Assembly (NCBI RefSeq): GCF_011064595.1
Contig: NZ_JAALJI010000005.1
Coordinates: forward strand, 62,001 to 126,000
Reading direction: 5' to 3'
Source of the DNA: Paludisphaera soli
GTDB taxonomy: Bacteria; Planctomycetota; Planctomycetia; Isosphaerales; Isosphaeraceae
DNA length: 64,000 nt
This document shows, piece by piece, positions 27,426 through 34,949 of this stretch (within the stretch, counting starts at the first letter, position 1; each line of letters begins with the position of its first letter). The position numbers and the translations under genes are program-made. The notes under the pieces were generated by a model, which ran no database searches, was not told where the DNA came from, and was given only the letters and a program-made list of their open reading frames with translations.

Positions 27426-28466
27426 ATGGAATATCGACGACTCGGCGGATCGGGCTTCAAGGTCCCCGCGCTGACCTTCGGCACGGGGACGTTCGGCGGC
27501 GGCACGGAGCTGTTCAAGGCCTGGGGCGAGACCGACGTGGCCGAGGCCACCCGGCTCGTCGACGTCTGCCTGGAGGCCGGCGTCACCATGTTCGACTCGG
27601 CCGACGTCTACTCCAAGGGGGCGGCCGAGGAGATCCTGGGCAAGGCGATCGAGGGGCGTCGCGACCAGGTCCTGATCTCGACCAAGGCCACGTTCCGCCG
27701 GGGGACCGGGCCCAACGACGTCGGCTCGTCGCGGTTCCACCTGATCGAGGCCGTGCACAAGGCCCTCAAGCGGCTGAACACCGATTACATCGACCTGTTC
27801 CAGCTCCACGGCTACGACGCCGAGACCCCGCACGAGGAGGTGTTGAGCACGCTCGACCAGCTCGTCCGCGACGGGAAGATCCGCTACGTTGGTTGCTCCA
27901 ACTTCTCGGGCTGGCACCTGATGAAGGCCCTTTCCGTCGCCGACCGCCACGGCTGGCCGCGCTACGTCGCCCACCAGGCGTACTACTCGCTCGTCGGCCG
28001 CGATTACGAGTGGGAGCTGATGCCCCTGGGGCTGGACCAGGGGGTCGGCGCTGTGGTCTGGAGCCCGCTGGGCTGGGGCCGGCTCACGGGCAAGCTCCGC
28101 CGCGGCCAGCCGAAGCCGGAGGTCAGCCGGCTCAACACCAAGGTCTCCGTCGACGCCGGCCCGCAGGTCGACGAGGAGTACCTGTACCGGGTCGTCGACG
28201 CGATCGACGAGGTCGCGGCCGAGGTCGGCAAGACGGTCCCGCAGGTCGCCCTCAACTGGCTCCTCCAGCGCCCGACGGTCGCCACCGTGGTCATCGGCGC
28301 CCGCAACGAGGAGCAGCTCCGCCAGAACCTCGGCGCCGTCGGCTGGAACCTCACCCCCGACCAGGTCGCCAGGCTCGACGCCGCCAGCGCCCGCCCGCTC
28401 GCCTACCCGTACTGGCACCAGAAGGCCGCCTTCGCCGAGCGCAACCCGTTCCCGGTCTCGGTCTGA
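27426..28466 (+). CDS. Aldo/keto reductase
   Basis: 346 residues, (beta/alpha)8 NADPH-dependent reductase. Catalytic tetrad visible: Asp and Tyr in FDSADVYSKG, Lys in LISTKATF, His in DLFQLHGYD. Cofactor-binding C-terminal end ATVVIGARNEEQLRQNL. Close to the YajO/Tas-like group that acts on small aldehydes or sugars. The start at 27426 (MEYRRLGGSGFKV) fits family N-termini, with AGGAGA upstream. It follows the reductase duplication in the same direction and may originally have shared the GntR-controlled operon. Confidence 0.92.
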   Translation: MEYRRLGGSGFKVPALTFGTGTFGGGTELFKAWGETDVAEATRLVDVCLEAGVTMFDSADVYSKGAAEEILGKAIEGRRDQVLISTKATFRRGTGPNDVGSSRFHLIEAVHKALKRLNTDYIDLFQLHGYDAETPHEEVLSTLDQLVRDGKIRYVGCSNFSGWHLMKALSVADRHGWPRYVAHQAYYSLVGRDYEWELMPLGLDQGVGAVVWSPLGWGRLTGKLRRGQPKPEVSRLNTKVSVDAGPQVDEEYLYRVVDAIDEVAAEVGKTVPQVALNWLLQRPTVATVVIGARNEEQLRQNLGAVGWNLTPDQVARLDAASARPLAYPYWHQKAAFAERNPFPVSV

Positions 28467-28632
28467 TCGCCCGACCCGGCTCGATCGTCGCCCGCCCGGC
28501 CCCTCCCGCCTACGCCCCTGGAACCGAGAGGCCGCGGCTGCGACGATGGGATCCCGACCGGCGCCCGGCCGGCGGGGGCGGCGGTCGACCCGTCCCGGCG
28601 GCCGCGCGGGCGGCCGATCGACGGACAAAGGG

Positions 28633-28944
28633 ATGTCGCCCGTGAAAATGTACATACTCGTGCGCGAATCCGTGCCCCTGGGCTTCGCCGTCCTGGCGGC
28701 GGCCCACGCCTCGCTCGCGGCCTACCTCCGGTTCCGCGACACGCCCGAGGTCGCCTCGTGGCTCGCCGGCCCGTTCTTCAAGGTGGTCTGCAAGGTCGAC
28801 GACGCGGAATTCGAGCGCGCGAAGTCCTTCGAGGATTCGGTCGTCCTCACGGAGTCGGCCCTCGGCGGCCAGGAGGTCGCCATCGCCTGCAAGCCTCGCG
28901 AGGAATGGCCCAAGGCGTTCCGGTTCTACAAGCTGTATCGATGA
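28633..28944 (+). CDS. PTH2-like small protein
   Basis: 103 residues. It opens KMYILVRESVPLGFAVLAAAHASLAAY, similar to the N-terminal strand and helix of peptidyl-tRNA hydrolase type 2 (strand, then K-x-x-A-Q-x-x-H-A-like helix), and ends with VAIACKPREEWPKAFRFYKL. The usual PTH2 catalytic Gln and surrounding Lys are not obvious: the position reads VLAAAHAS. It may therefore be a catalytically inactive or redirected relative. The start at 28633 has AAAGG just upstream. Single gene between an aldo/keto reductase and a cupin. Confidence 0.62.
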   Translation: MSPVKMYILVRESVPLGFAVLAAAHASLAAYLRFRDTPEVASWLAGPFFKVVCKVDDAEFERAKSFEDSVVLTESALGGQEVAIACKPREEWPKAFRFYKLYR

Positions 28945-29194
28945 GCGGCGCGGGGCGAAGGCCGACGGCAGGCCCCTCGGCCGCGCCCTCGGCTTGCCGT
29001 TTCGTCCTCCCGGGCTCCGCCCCCCTTCCGAAGTCGGACGGGATTCCGCGGCGTCGTCCGGCGTGAGCGGCTCCCCGGCTCGAAGCGAGTCCGCTCGCCG
29101 ACCTTCGACGACGATCTGCCGAGACGCGGGCCCGCGAAACGGGTAGCTTGCGGCCCGTCGACTAGGACACGTCGGACTTGTTGAAGGAATCGCC

Positions 29195-29731
29195 ATGGAA
29201 TCGACCGCCGCGGAACGGATCCTGGATTTCGCCCCGATCGGCATGTGCTGGGAGGTGACGAGGACCACGGCCGAATCGGGGGGCGCGTCGTTCGAGGCGG
29301 TCAACGTGCTCACCCCGGGCTTCGGCGGGCCGCCGTTGCACGTCCACCCCGAGGCGGAGGAGAGCTACGAGGTGCTCTCCGGGACGCTCGACGTCCGCGT
29401 CGGCCGCGAGTGGCGGCGGTTGGGCCCGGGCGAGTCGGTGACGGTCCCGGCGGGGACGCCCCACACCCTGCGCAACACGAGCGGGGCGGAGGTCCGCCTG
29501 CGCAACGTCCACAGCCCGGCGATGGACTTCGAGCGGTTCTTCCGGCGGCTTCAAACCCTGGTCTGCCACGGCGGGATGAAGCTCCCGCCCAGGGATCTGC
29601 GGTCGGCCGTCCTCGTCGCCATGCTGTTCACGGACCACCCCCGCGAGATCGTCTCCGTCGCCCCCCCGCGCCGGGTGCTCCAGGTGCTTGCCGCCGTCGG
29701 CCGGCTCTTGCGCTTCAAGCTGCCCGACTGA
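29195..29731 (+). CDS. Cupin domain protein
   Basis: 178 residues. One cupin domain: motif 1 PPLHVHPEAEESYEVLSG (two His plus Glu for metal) and motif 2 GESVTVPAGTPHTLRN. An unassigned helical C-terminal part follows (about 75 residues: FERFFRRLQTLVCHGGMK, VLVAMLFTDHP, RVLQVLAAVGRLLRF). Likely a metal-binding sensor or small-molecule enzyme; no specific substrate. The ATG at 29195 has GAAGGA upstream. Confidence 0.85.
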   Translation: MESTAAERILDFAPIGMCWEVTRTTAESGGASFEAVNVLTPGFGGPPLHVHPEAEESYEVLSGTLDVRVGREWRRLGPGESVTVPAGTPHTLRNTSGAEVRLRNVHSPAMDFERFFRRLQTLVCHGGMKLPPRDLRSAVLVAMLFTDHPREIVSVAPPRRVLQVLAAVGRLLRFKLPD

Positions 29732-30406
29732 AAAGCCGCCCGTCTCGTCCGCAATCGCCGATCCGGGCGCATCCTCTCGGTAAGCGATGCCGCGCCCGGA
29801 TCCGGCCGAAGGCCGACGTGGGGCGGTCGCCGGGGATCGGGTCGATGAGTCGATGCGCGCCGAACGAACCCAATCCCGGGATCGCAAATCAGGACTTAAG
29901 GTGCATCCGTGATGAGCCTTGCGTCAATTGGGTTCGATTTCGAGGCGGTGCGAACGAAGCCAATTGCGGTGTCGACCTCGGCGCGCGAACATCAAGCGGT
30001 CGAGGCCCTGTCAGGGACTCGCCGGCCGCCTTGCCCCCGGCGCACGCCGCTCGGTAACGCACGGAAGGCCGGCCAGGAACAGCCTTCCCGCTGTGCAGAC
30101 CCGCGGGACGGAAAGGGGAGCACGACCAGCACGAGCCTCGACGGAGGAACAGCCGGGCTCGGGTCCCGTCGCGTCCTCGTGAAGTCCGCCTTGATGGTCC
30201 CCCTCATCCGGCCTCCGGCCACCTTCCCCCACCGAGGGGGAAGGGGGGACGAGCCGATGTCGACGCGGGCGACGACGACCTCGAAAGCGCGCCGAACGAA
30301 CCCAATTTCTCGGAACGTTCTCTCGACGCAAAATCCTACACTCATGGAAAATGCGTCCGACGGCTTCGTTTCCAGCCCGGCGCGAACGAAGCCAATCCGG
30401 GCGCGG
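29732..30406. repeat. Intergenic repeat cluster with CGAACGAACCCAAT-type units
   Basis: No gene is supported in these 675 bases. Units seen: CGAACGAACCCAAT at 29861-29874 and 30293-30306 (both preceded by GCGCG); GCGAACGAAGCCAAT at 29950-29964 and 30382-30396; inverted pieces ATTGGGTTCG at 29927-29936 and GGCTTCGTT at 30362-30370. The 29865-29874 and 29927-29936 pieces can form a 10-bp stem. This resembles a dispersed repeat type common in Planctomycetes that yields spurious translations such as RTNPI or NEPN. Confidence 0.75.
30199..30248. repeat. REP-like palindromic element
   Basis: CCCCCTCATCC, then GGCC-tcc-GGCC, then CCTTCCCCC-accga-GGGGGAAGG. This double-hairpin layout (CCCTCATCCGGCC followed by a CCTTC.../...GAAGG hairpin) is typical of short extragenic palindromes in many genomes. 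Related hairpins lie at 8290-8319 and 20967-20983. Confidence 0.65.
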
Positions 30407-31744
30407 TCAGTGGGGGAGGATCTGGCCGGGGAGGAGGTCGGGCAGGGCGGGGACGGGTTCGGGGTTGGTCATCTGGCGGCGGACGTCGGCCAGGGCGGGG
30501 GAGACGCCGAAGTCGTCCAGGTTGAAGTTGTACCGCTGGGTCAGGCCGGCCCCGCTGTAGCGCAGGAAGGTGACGTTCAGGATCACGTCGCGCTGGTTGT
30601 GCTGGGGCCGGAGCCTCGTCTGGGTGAACTGCAGGGCGCTCAGGATCGCCAGGCCCCCCATCGCCAGGGTCGCCCGGCGGTAGCCCGACATCGCCCGCAG
30701 GCCGATCGCCGCGCCCAGGTACAACAGCGGCAGGAAGGGGAAGATCAGCCCCGCGTTGCCGGCGAAGACCAGGAACGAGAAGGCCCACGACGGCCCGACC
30801 CAGAGCGCCGCCAGGGCCAGGTCCCGCCAGTGTCGACGGCGCAGCGAGGTCGCCAGCCCGACCAGGAACGGCGGGAGGATCAGCAGCGAGCCCCAGGCCA
30901 GGAACAGCTTGTACTTCACCACGTTGCGGAGGAGGCCCTCGAACAGGCCCCGGACGAACGGCGAGAAACCGGCCTTGTCCCCCTCGTGCTTGGCCTCGAC
31001 CCGGTGCAGGTAGACGTCCACGCCGCCGAGCACCCAGGCCGTGCCGAAGAACCAGGCGCAGCAGGCCGCCGCCAGGATCGCGCCGCCGATCAGCCAGTGC
31101 CGGATCGGCGCCCGGCCCAGCAGCAGCGCCCCGGCCCAGAGCGGCGTGCCGAAGGCCAGCATGTCGGGCCGGAGGATCATCCCCAGCCCCAGCGACACGC
31201 TCGCGCCGAGCAGGTCGCCGAGCCGCCGGCCGTCCCTCATGTAGCGGGTGCCGAACCAGCCCACGGCCGGCAGGACGGCCAGCCAGACGGGGTAGCTGGC
31301 GATGGCCCCGCCGTGCCACCAGACGATCGGGTTGCAGGTCATCGCCCAGGCCGTCGCCGCCGCCAGCGGGCGGGGGACGAACAGGGTCGCGTACAGATAA
31401 GCGAACGCCGCCCCGACGATCGTCAGGATCACGTTCACCGCCAGGTACGCCGTCACCGGGTTCGCCCAGGCCAGGTTCGCCAGCTTCCCCAGCAGGACGT
31501 AGCCGATGTTCCCCGGCATGGGGACGTCGAACGTCGCGTCGAGCTTCAGGGCGTTGACGTAGAGCGGGCCGTCCTTGCCCATGAAGTCGAACGTGTCGAG
31601 GTACGGGAACCGGCTGGCGACGACCCACCAGGCCAGGCCGAGGATGCAGCCCACGTCCCGGACGCCCAGCCCGGATCGCGCCGGGGCCGGGGCCGTCGCG
31701 TCGGCCAGGGGGCCGTCGAGGTCGGCCGGGGTGTTCGGGCGCAT
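30407..31744 (-). CDS. GT-C fold membrane glycosyltransferase (ArnT/PMT-like)
   Basis: 445 residues with about ten predicted transmembrane segments. The first periplasmic loop carries the acidic motif FMGKDGPLYVNALKLDA expected for polyprenyl-phosphate-sugar-dependent GT-C enzymes. A planctomycete family of protein or lipid glycosyltransferases is the best fit; donor and acceptor are unknown. Final soluble tail about 60 residues (RYNFNLDDFGVSPALADVR). It is divergent from anmK and followed by the repeat cluster. Confidence 0.75.
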   Translation of the reverse strand: MRPNTPADLDGPLADATAPAPARSGLGVRDVGCILGLAWWVVASRFPYLDTFDFMGKDGPLYVNALKLDATFDVPMPGNIGYVLLGKLANLAWANPVTAYLAVNVILTIVGAAFAYLYATLFVPRPLAAATAWAMTCNPIVWWHGGAIASYPVWLAVLPAVGWFGTRYMRDGRRLGDLLGASVSLGLGMILRPDMLAFGTPLWAGALLLGRAPIRHWLIGGAILAAACCAWFFGTAWVLGGVDVYLHRVEAKHEGDKAGFSPFVRGLFEGLLRNVVKYKLFLAWGSLLILPPFLVGLATSLRRRHWRDLALAALWVGPSWAFSFLVFAGNAGLIFPFLPLLYLGAAIGLRAMSGYRRATLAMGGLAILSALQFTQTRLRPQHNQRDVILNVTFLRYSGAGLTQRYNFNLDDFGVSPALADVRRQMTNPEPVPALPDLLPGQILPH

Positions 31745-31865
31745 TCCGGGGCTCCTTCCGCGGTGTCCGTCCAGGTCGTCTTCCCTTCGCAGGCGGAACG
31801 GATCCTAACCCGATCCGCCCCGATCCGCAACCGGCCCCGGCGCTGCGGCGAGGCTCCCCCGCCTG

Positions 31866-31871
31866 CTACGA
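31866..31871 (+). promoter_or_regulatory. Candidate extended -10 box for anmK
   Basis: TGC-TACGAT, 46 nt before the anmK ATG. Same form as TGA-TAAGAT before the symporter gene (41222). Confidence 0.4.
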
Positions 31872-31917
31872 TGTCCCGGATTCGAGCCCGCACGACCCCC
31901 GCCGAGGAGCCCCGACG

Positions 31918-33120
31918 ATGAACGCGACGGCCGAGATGCTGACCGCCCGGACGGGCAAGCCGTCGCGGATCGTGGTGGGGATGATCTCCGGCACCAGCGC
32001 CGACTCGATCGACGCGGCCGTCTGCCGGATCGAAGGCTTCGGCCTCCCCTCCGCCGACGGCCCCGGCGCGCGGGTGGAGCTGATCCACTACGCGGAGACG
32101 CCCTATCCGGAGGCGACCCGCGCCCGCATCCTCGACCTGAAGAACTGGGGCGTCCGCGACGTGGCCGAGATGAACGTGCGGGTCGCCGAGGCCTTCGCCG
32201 ACGCCTGCCTGAAGACCCTCGCCGAGGCCGGCCTGAGGCCCGAGGACGTGGACCTGATCGGCTCGCACGGGCAGACCGTGTACCACCACAGCTCGGTCCC
32301 CGGCGCGCTCGGCGCGACGCTCCAGGTGGGGGACGGCGACGTGCTCGCCGAGCGCACCGGGGCCCTGGTGTTCGCCGACTTCCGCGCCCGCGACGTCGCC
32401 GCCGGCGGCGAGGGGGCGCCGATCTCGCCCTTCGCCGACATCATCCTCTACGCCCCCCGCGACCCGTCCTCGACCCCCGAGCGGCGGGCCGTGCTCAACC
32501 TGGGGGGCATCGCCAACGTCACCGTGCTCGACCCCGACCCGAACAAGGTCTTCGGCTTCGACACCGGCCCGGCCAACACCCTGCTGGACCGCCTGGCCCG
32601 GCGGATCTCCGGCGGGGCCGAGTCCTGCGACCGCGACGGCGCGCTCGCCCGCGCGGGGAGGGTCGACCCGGCGCTGGTCGAGCGACTCCTGGCGGATGAC
32701 GCTTATCTGGGCCGAAAGCCCCCCAAGTCGACCGGCTTCGAGATGTACGGCGACGCCTTCGTCGAGCGTGCGGGGACGCTCCTGGGCCGGTTCGACGCCG
32801 ACCTGATGGCGACCCTGACCGAGTACACCGCGAGGACCGTGGCCGACGCCTTCGCCCGGTTCGTGCCGCCGGTGGTCGAGGTGATCGGGGCCGGCGGCGG
32901 CGTGCGGAACCCCGCCCTGTTCGGCCGCCTCGCCGAGCTGCTCGCCCCCGCCCGGCTCCTCCTGGGGGACGACCGCGGCGTCCCCGGCGACGCCCGCGAG
33001 GCGATGGCCTTCGCCGTCCTGGCCCATGAGGCGCTCCACGGCCTGCCGACCTCGCTCCCCTCCGTCACCGGCGCGCGACGACCGGCGGTGCTCGGGAAGG
33101 TCTGCCTGCCTAGAGCGTGA
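31918..33120 (+). CDS. anmK: Anhydro-N-acetylmuramic acid kinase
   Basis: 400 residues. It cleaves the 1,6-anhydro ring of anhMurNAc and phosphorylates it to MurNAc-6-phosphate, a peptidoglycan recycling step. Motifs: VGMISGTSADSIDAAV (phosphate 1 loop; most family members read SGTSxDGID), IGSHGQTVYHH, FADFRARDVAAGGEGAPI, LNLGGIANVTVL, FDTGPANTLLD, and GAGGGVRNPALF near the end. The start is preceded by GAGGAG. Its product is the substrate of the MurQ enzyme encoded at 42782-43699. Confidence 0.94.
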   Translation: MNATAEMLTARTGKPSRIVVGMISGTSADSIDAAVCRIEGFGLPSADGPGARVELIHYAETPYPEATRARILDLKNWGVRDVAEMNVRVAEAFADACLKTLAEAGLRPEDVDLIGSHGQTVYHHSSVPGALGATLQVGDGDVLAERTGALVFADFRARDVAAGGEGAPISPFADIILYAPRDPSSTPERRAVLNLGGIANVTVLDPDPNKVFGFDTGPANTLLDRLARRISGGAESCDRDGALARAGRVDPALVERLLADDAYLGRKPPKSTGFEMYGDAFVERAGTLLGRFDADLMATLTEYTARTVADAFARFVPPVVEVIGAGGGVRNPALFGRLAELLAPARLLLGDDRGVPGDAREAMAFAVLAHEALHGLPTSLPSVTGARRPAVLGKVCLPRA

Positions 33121-33695
33121 CCGCCGGAAAATGGGATAAATGAAGGGATTAAGGGGTCACTGGAAAAAATTCAGAGGGTGCTTGCCCCAGGGCGTGGATG
33201 GAGTACTATTATGGCGTCCTCGGGACGACCCACCCGACTCGATGCTGAGTCGGACGGCCTTCCCGAGGGAACGACCCCGGCCGTCGACGTCGACGTCCCG
33301 CGTGGCGTCGCGGCGGCGGCCGGGGGGCTTTCCCACCCTCGCGCCGCCGGGAGTTTCGCGCTCCCCGGCGGCGATCGAACGGCCCGGACGATGGGCCGAT
33401 CGGATCGCGTCGTCTGGATCGCAAGAGGGTTCGGAAGCAAGTCAAGTTTGGCGCTCTCGACGACGATTTTGCATTCCGAAAGCATCCACCAGGGGGCCCC
33501 GTTCCGGCCCCTCGTCTTCCCCAGCGGGCCGGCTCTCGGCCCGTCGTATCGACCGTCCGGGGCGACGAGCGGGCTGTGGTGTGAAGGGGCGGGCCGGATG
33601 TGAGCTAGACTCGATGGAGAGTCGGGATGAGGGACGCGACGCGACGACGCGATGGCCGCAGCGGGGGACTCGTCGACTCTCGGGAGAGTCGCGCG
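33121..33695. other. Long intergenic region after anmK with a promoter-like box and hairpin
   Basis: 575 bases without a supported gene. Positions 33128-33175 are AT-rich. TATTAT at 33207-33212 is a good -10-like hexamer, followed 22 nt later by the hairpin CCGACTC-gatgct-GAGTCGG (33234-33253). Nothing downstream is clearly coding until 33696. Further short GACTC/GAGTC symmetric pieces occur at 33668-33690. Candidate site for an untranslated RNA or a long leader. Confidence 0.4.
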
Positions 33696-34661
33696 ATGGA
33701 GCAGGCGAGGAGGCGGAACGACGCCGCGAAGGACCGTCGACGCGGGGCCCTGGTGGGCCTGGCGGTGGGAGACGCGCTGGGGGCGGCGGTGGAGTTCAGC
33801 CCGCCCGGGTCGTTCGCCCCGGTGCACGGCTACCGCGACGGCGGCCCCCACGGCCTGGGCCCGGGCGAGTGGACCGACGACACGAGCATGGCGCTGGCTC
33901 TGGCCGACAGCCTGGGGACGGCCGGCTGGGACCTGGGCGATCAGGCGGACCGCTATCTCAAATGGTGGCGGACGGGGGCCTACTCGGTCAACGGCCGCTG
34001 CTTCGACATCGGCTTCACGACCAGCGGCTCACTGGGCCGCTACGCGGCTCGCGGCCACGCGCGGACCTCGGGCGACCCGTCGGAGTCGGCCGCCGGCAAC
34101 GGCTCGATCATGCGGCTCGCGCCGGTCCCGATCCACTACGCCGACTTCTACCCCGACCGCGTGGAGGAGCTGGCGCGGCTGGGGGCCGAGTCGAGCCTGC
34201 CGACCCATGCCTGCGGGCCCTGCGTCTCGGCCTGTCGCTACCTGACGGTCGTCCTCGCGGCCCTGATCCGCGGCGAGTCGCGCGAGCGGGCGTTCGATCC
34301 CGACTGGGCCCCGCTGCGGCGGATCGACGCGGCCGAGCCGCTCCACCCCCTGATCCGCGACGTCGCCCGGGGGAGCTTCCGCCGCAAGCGGCCGCCGGCG
34401 ATCCGGGGCTCGGGCTGGGTGGTCGAGAGCCTGGAGGCGGCCCTCTGGGCGTTCCACGACGCCCCCGACTTCGAGACCGCCGTCCTCCGCGCCGTGAACC
34501 TCGGCGACGACGCCGACACCACCGGGGCCGTCTGCGGGCAGCTCGCCGGGGCCTTCTGGGGCGAATCCGGGATCCCCGCCGCCCTGCGGCTCGGGCTCGC
34601 CCGCGTCGAGATGCTGGAAGAGGCCCTCGACGGCCTCCTCGGCGACTCGCCGGACGACTGA
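33696..34661 (+). CDS. ADP-ribosylglycohydrolase family protein
   Basis: 321 residues, all-helical family that removes ADP-ribose from proteins or small molecules (DraG/ARH type). Magnesium-site motifs are present: RGALVGLAVGDALGAAVEF, EWTDDTSMALALAD, and NLGDDADTTGAVCGQLAGAFW near the C-terminus. NGSIMRLAPV is the conserved middle motif. The start at 33696 was chosen for GGGAG upstream and the family N-terminus. No partner ADP-ribosyltransferase is visible nearby. Confidence 0.93.
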   Translation: MEQARRRNDAAKDRRRGALVGLAVGDALGAAVEFSPPGSFAPVHGYRDGGPHGLGPGEWTDDTSMALALADSLGTAGWDLGDQADRYLKWWRTGAYSVNGRCFDIGFTTSGSLGRYAARGHARTSGDPSESAAGNGSIMRLAPVPIHYADFYPDRVEELARLGAESSLPTHACGPCVSACRYLTVVLAALIRGESRERAFDPDWAPLRRIDAAEPLHPLIRDVARGSFRRKRPPAIRGSGWVVESLEAALWAFHDAPDFETAVLRAVNLGDDADTTGAVCGQLAGAFWGESGIPAALRLGLARVEMLEEALDGLLGDSPDD

Positions 34662-34680
34662 CGCGAGGCCTCTCCCCGTG

Positions 34681-34701
34681 GGGCGGCCGGCCCGGCCGCC
34701 C
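34681..34701. terminator. Palindromic hairpin after the ADP-ribosylglycohydrolase gene
   Basis: GGGCGGCCGG-C-CCGGCCGCCC, perfect 10-bp arms, 19 nt after the stop. No T-run; possibly a terminator or transcript-end protector. Confidence 0.35.
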
Positions 34702-34733
34702 TGCCTCGGAGAGAGAAAATCGGCGCGCCTCTC

Positions 34734-34807
34734 GTGGTCCGGGCGGCCCGCCCGGACGTCGAACGGCTCAGGAGGCCCGCCACGTCCGGGCGGGCCGCCC
34801 GGACCAC
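34734..34807. repeat. Nested palindromic repeat element, copy B
   Basis: Perfect 26-bp inverted arms (34734-34759 and 34782-34807) starting GTGGTCC and ending GGACCAC, with a 22-nt loop. Each arm is also a self-complementary hairpin. Left arm identical to that of the element at 14940-15011; loops share only a GGCTC core. Lies in the 288-nt gap before the SGNH hydrolase gene. Confidence 0.88.
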
Positions 34808-34949
34808 CCTCCCGATCGAACCTCGCCCGAATCCGGCGCGGCTCCGCTCAACGCAGGATCCGTTTTTCCTGCCGAGCCTTGCGTGAAGCTGGGCGCCCTG
34901 GCCAAACTGGTCGGGCGAATGACACCATGCACACCGGGAGGCCGCATCG

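Noticed and set aside
29732-30406. Protein-coding gene in the repeat cluster
   Set aside because: Frames exist on both strands but consist of repeat-derived RTNPI/NEPN-like strings and lack ribosome sites.
33178-33603. Plus-strand frame after anmK (about 140 codons)
   Set aside because: Starts inside the promoter-like region, has no ribosome site and an unstructured composition; treated as intergenic.
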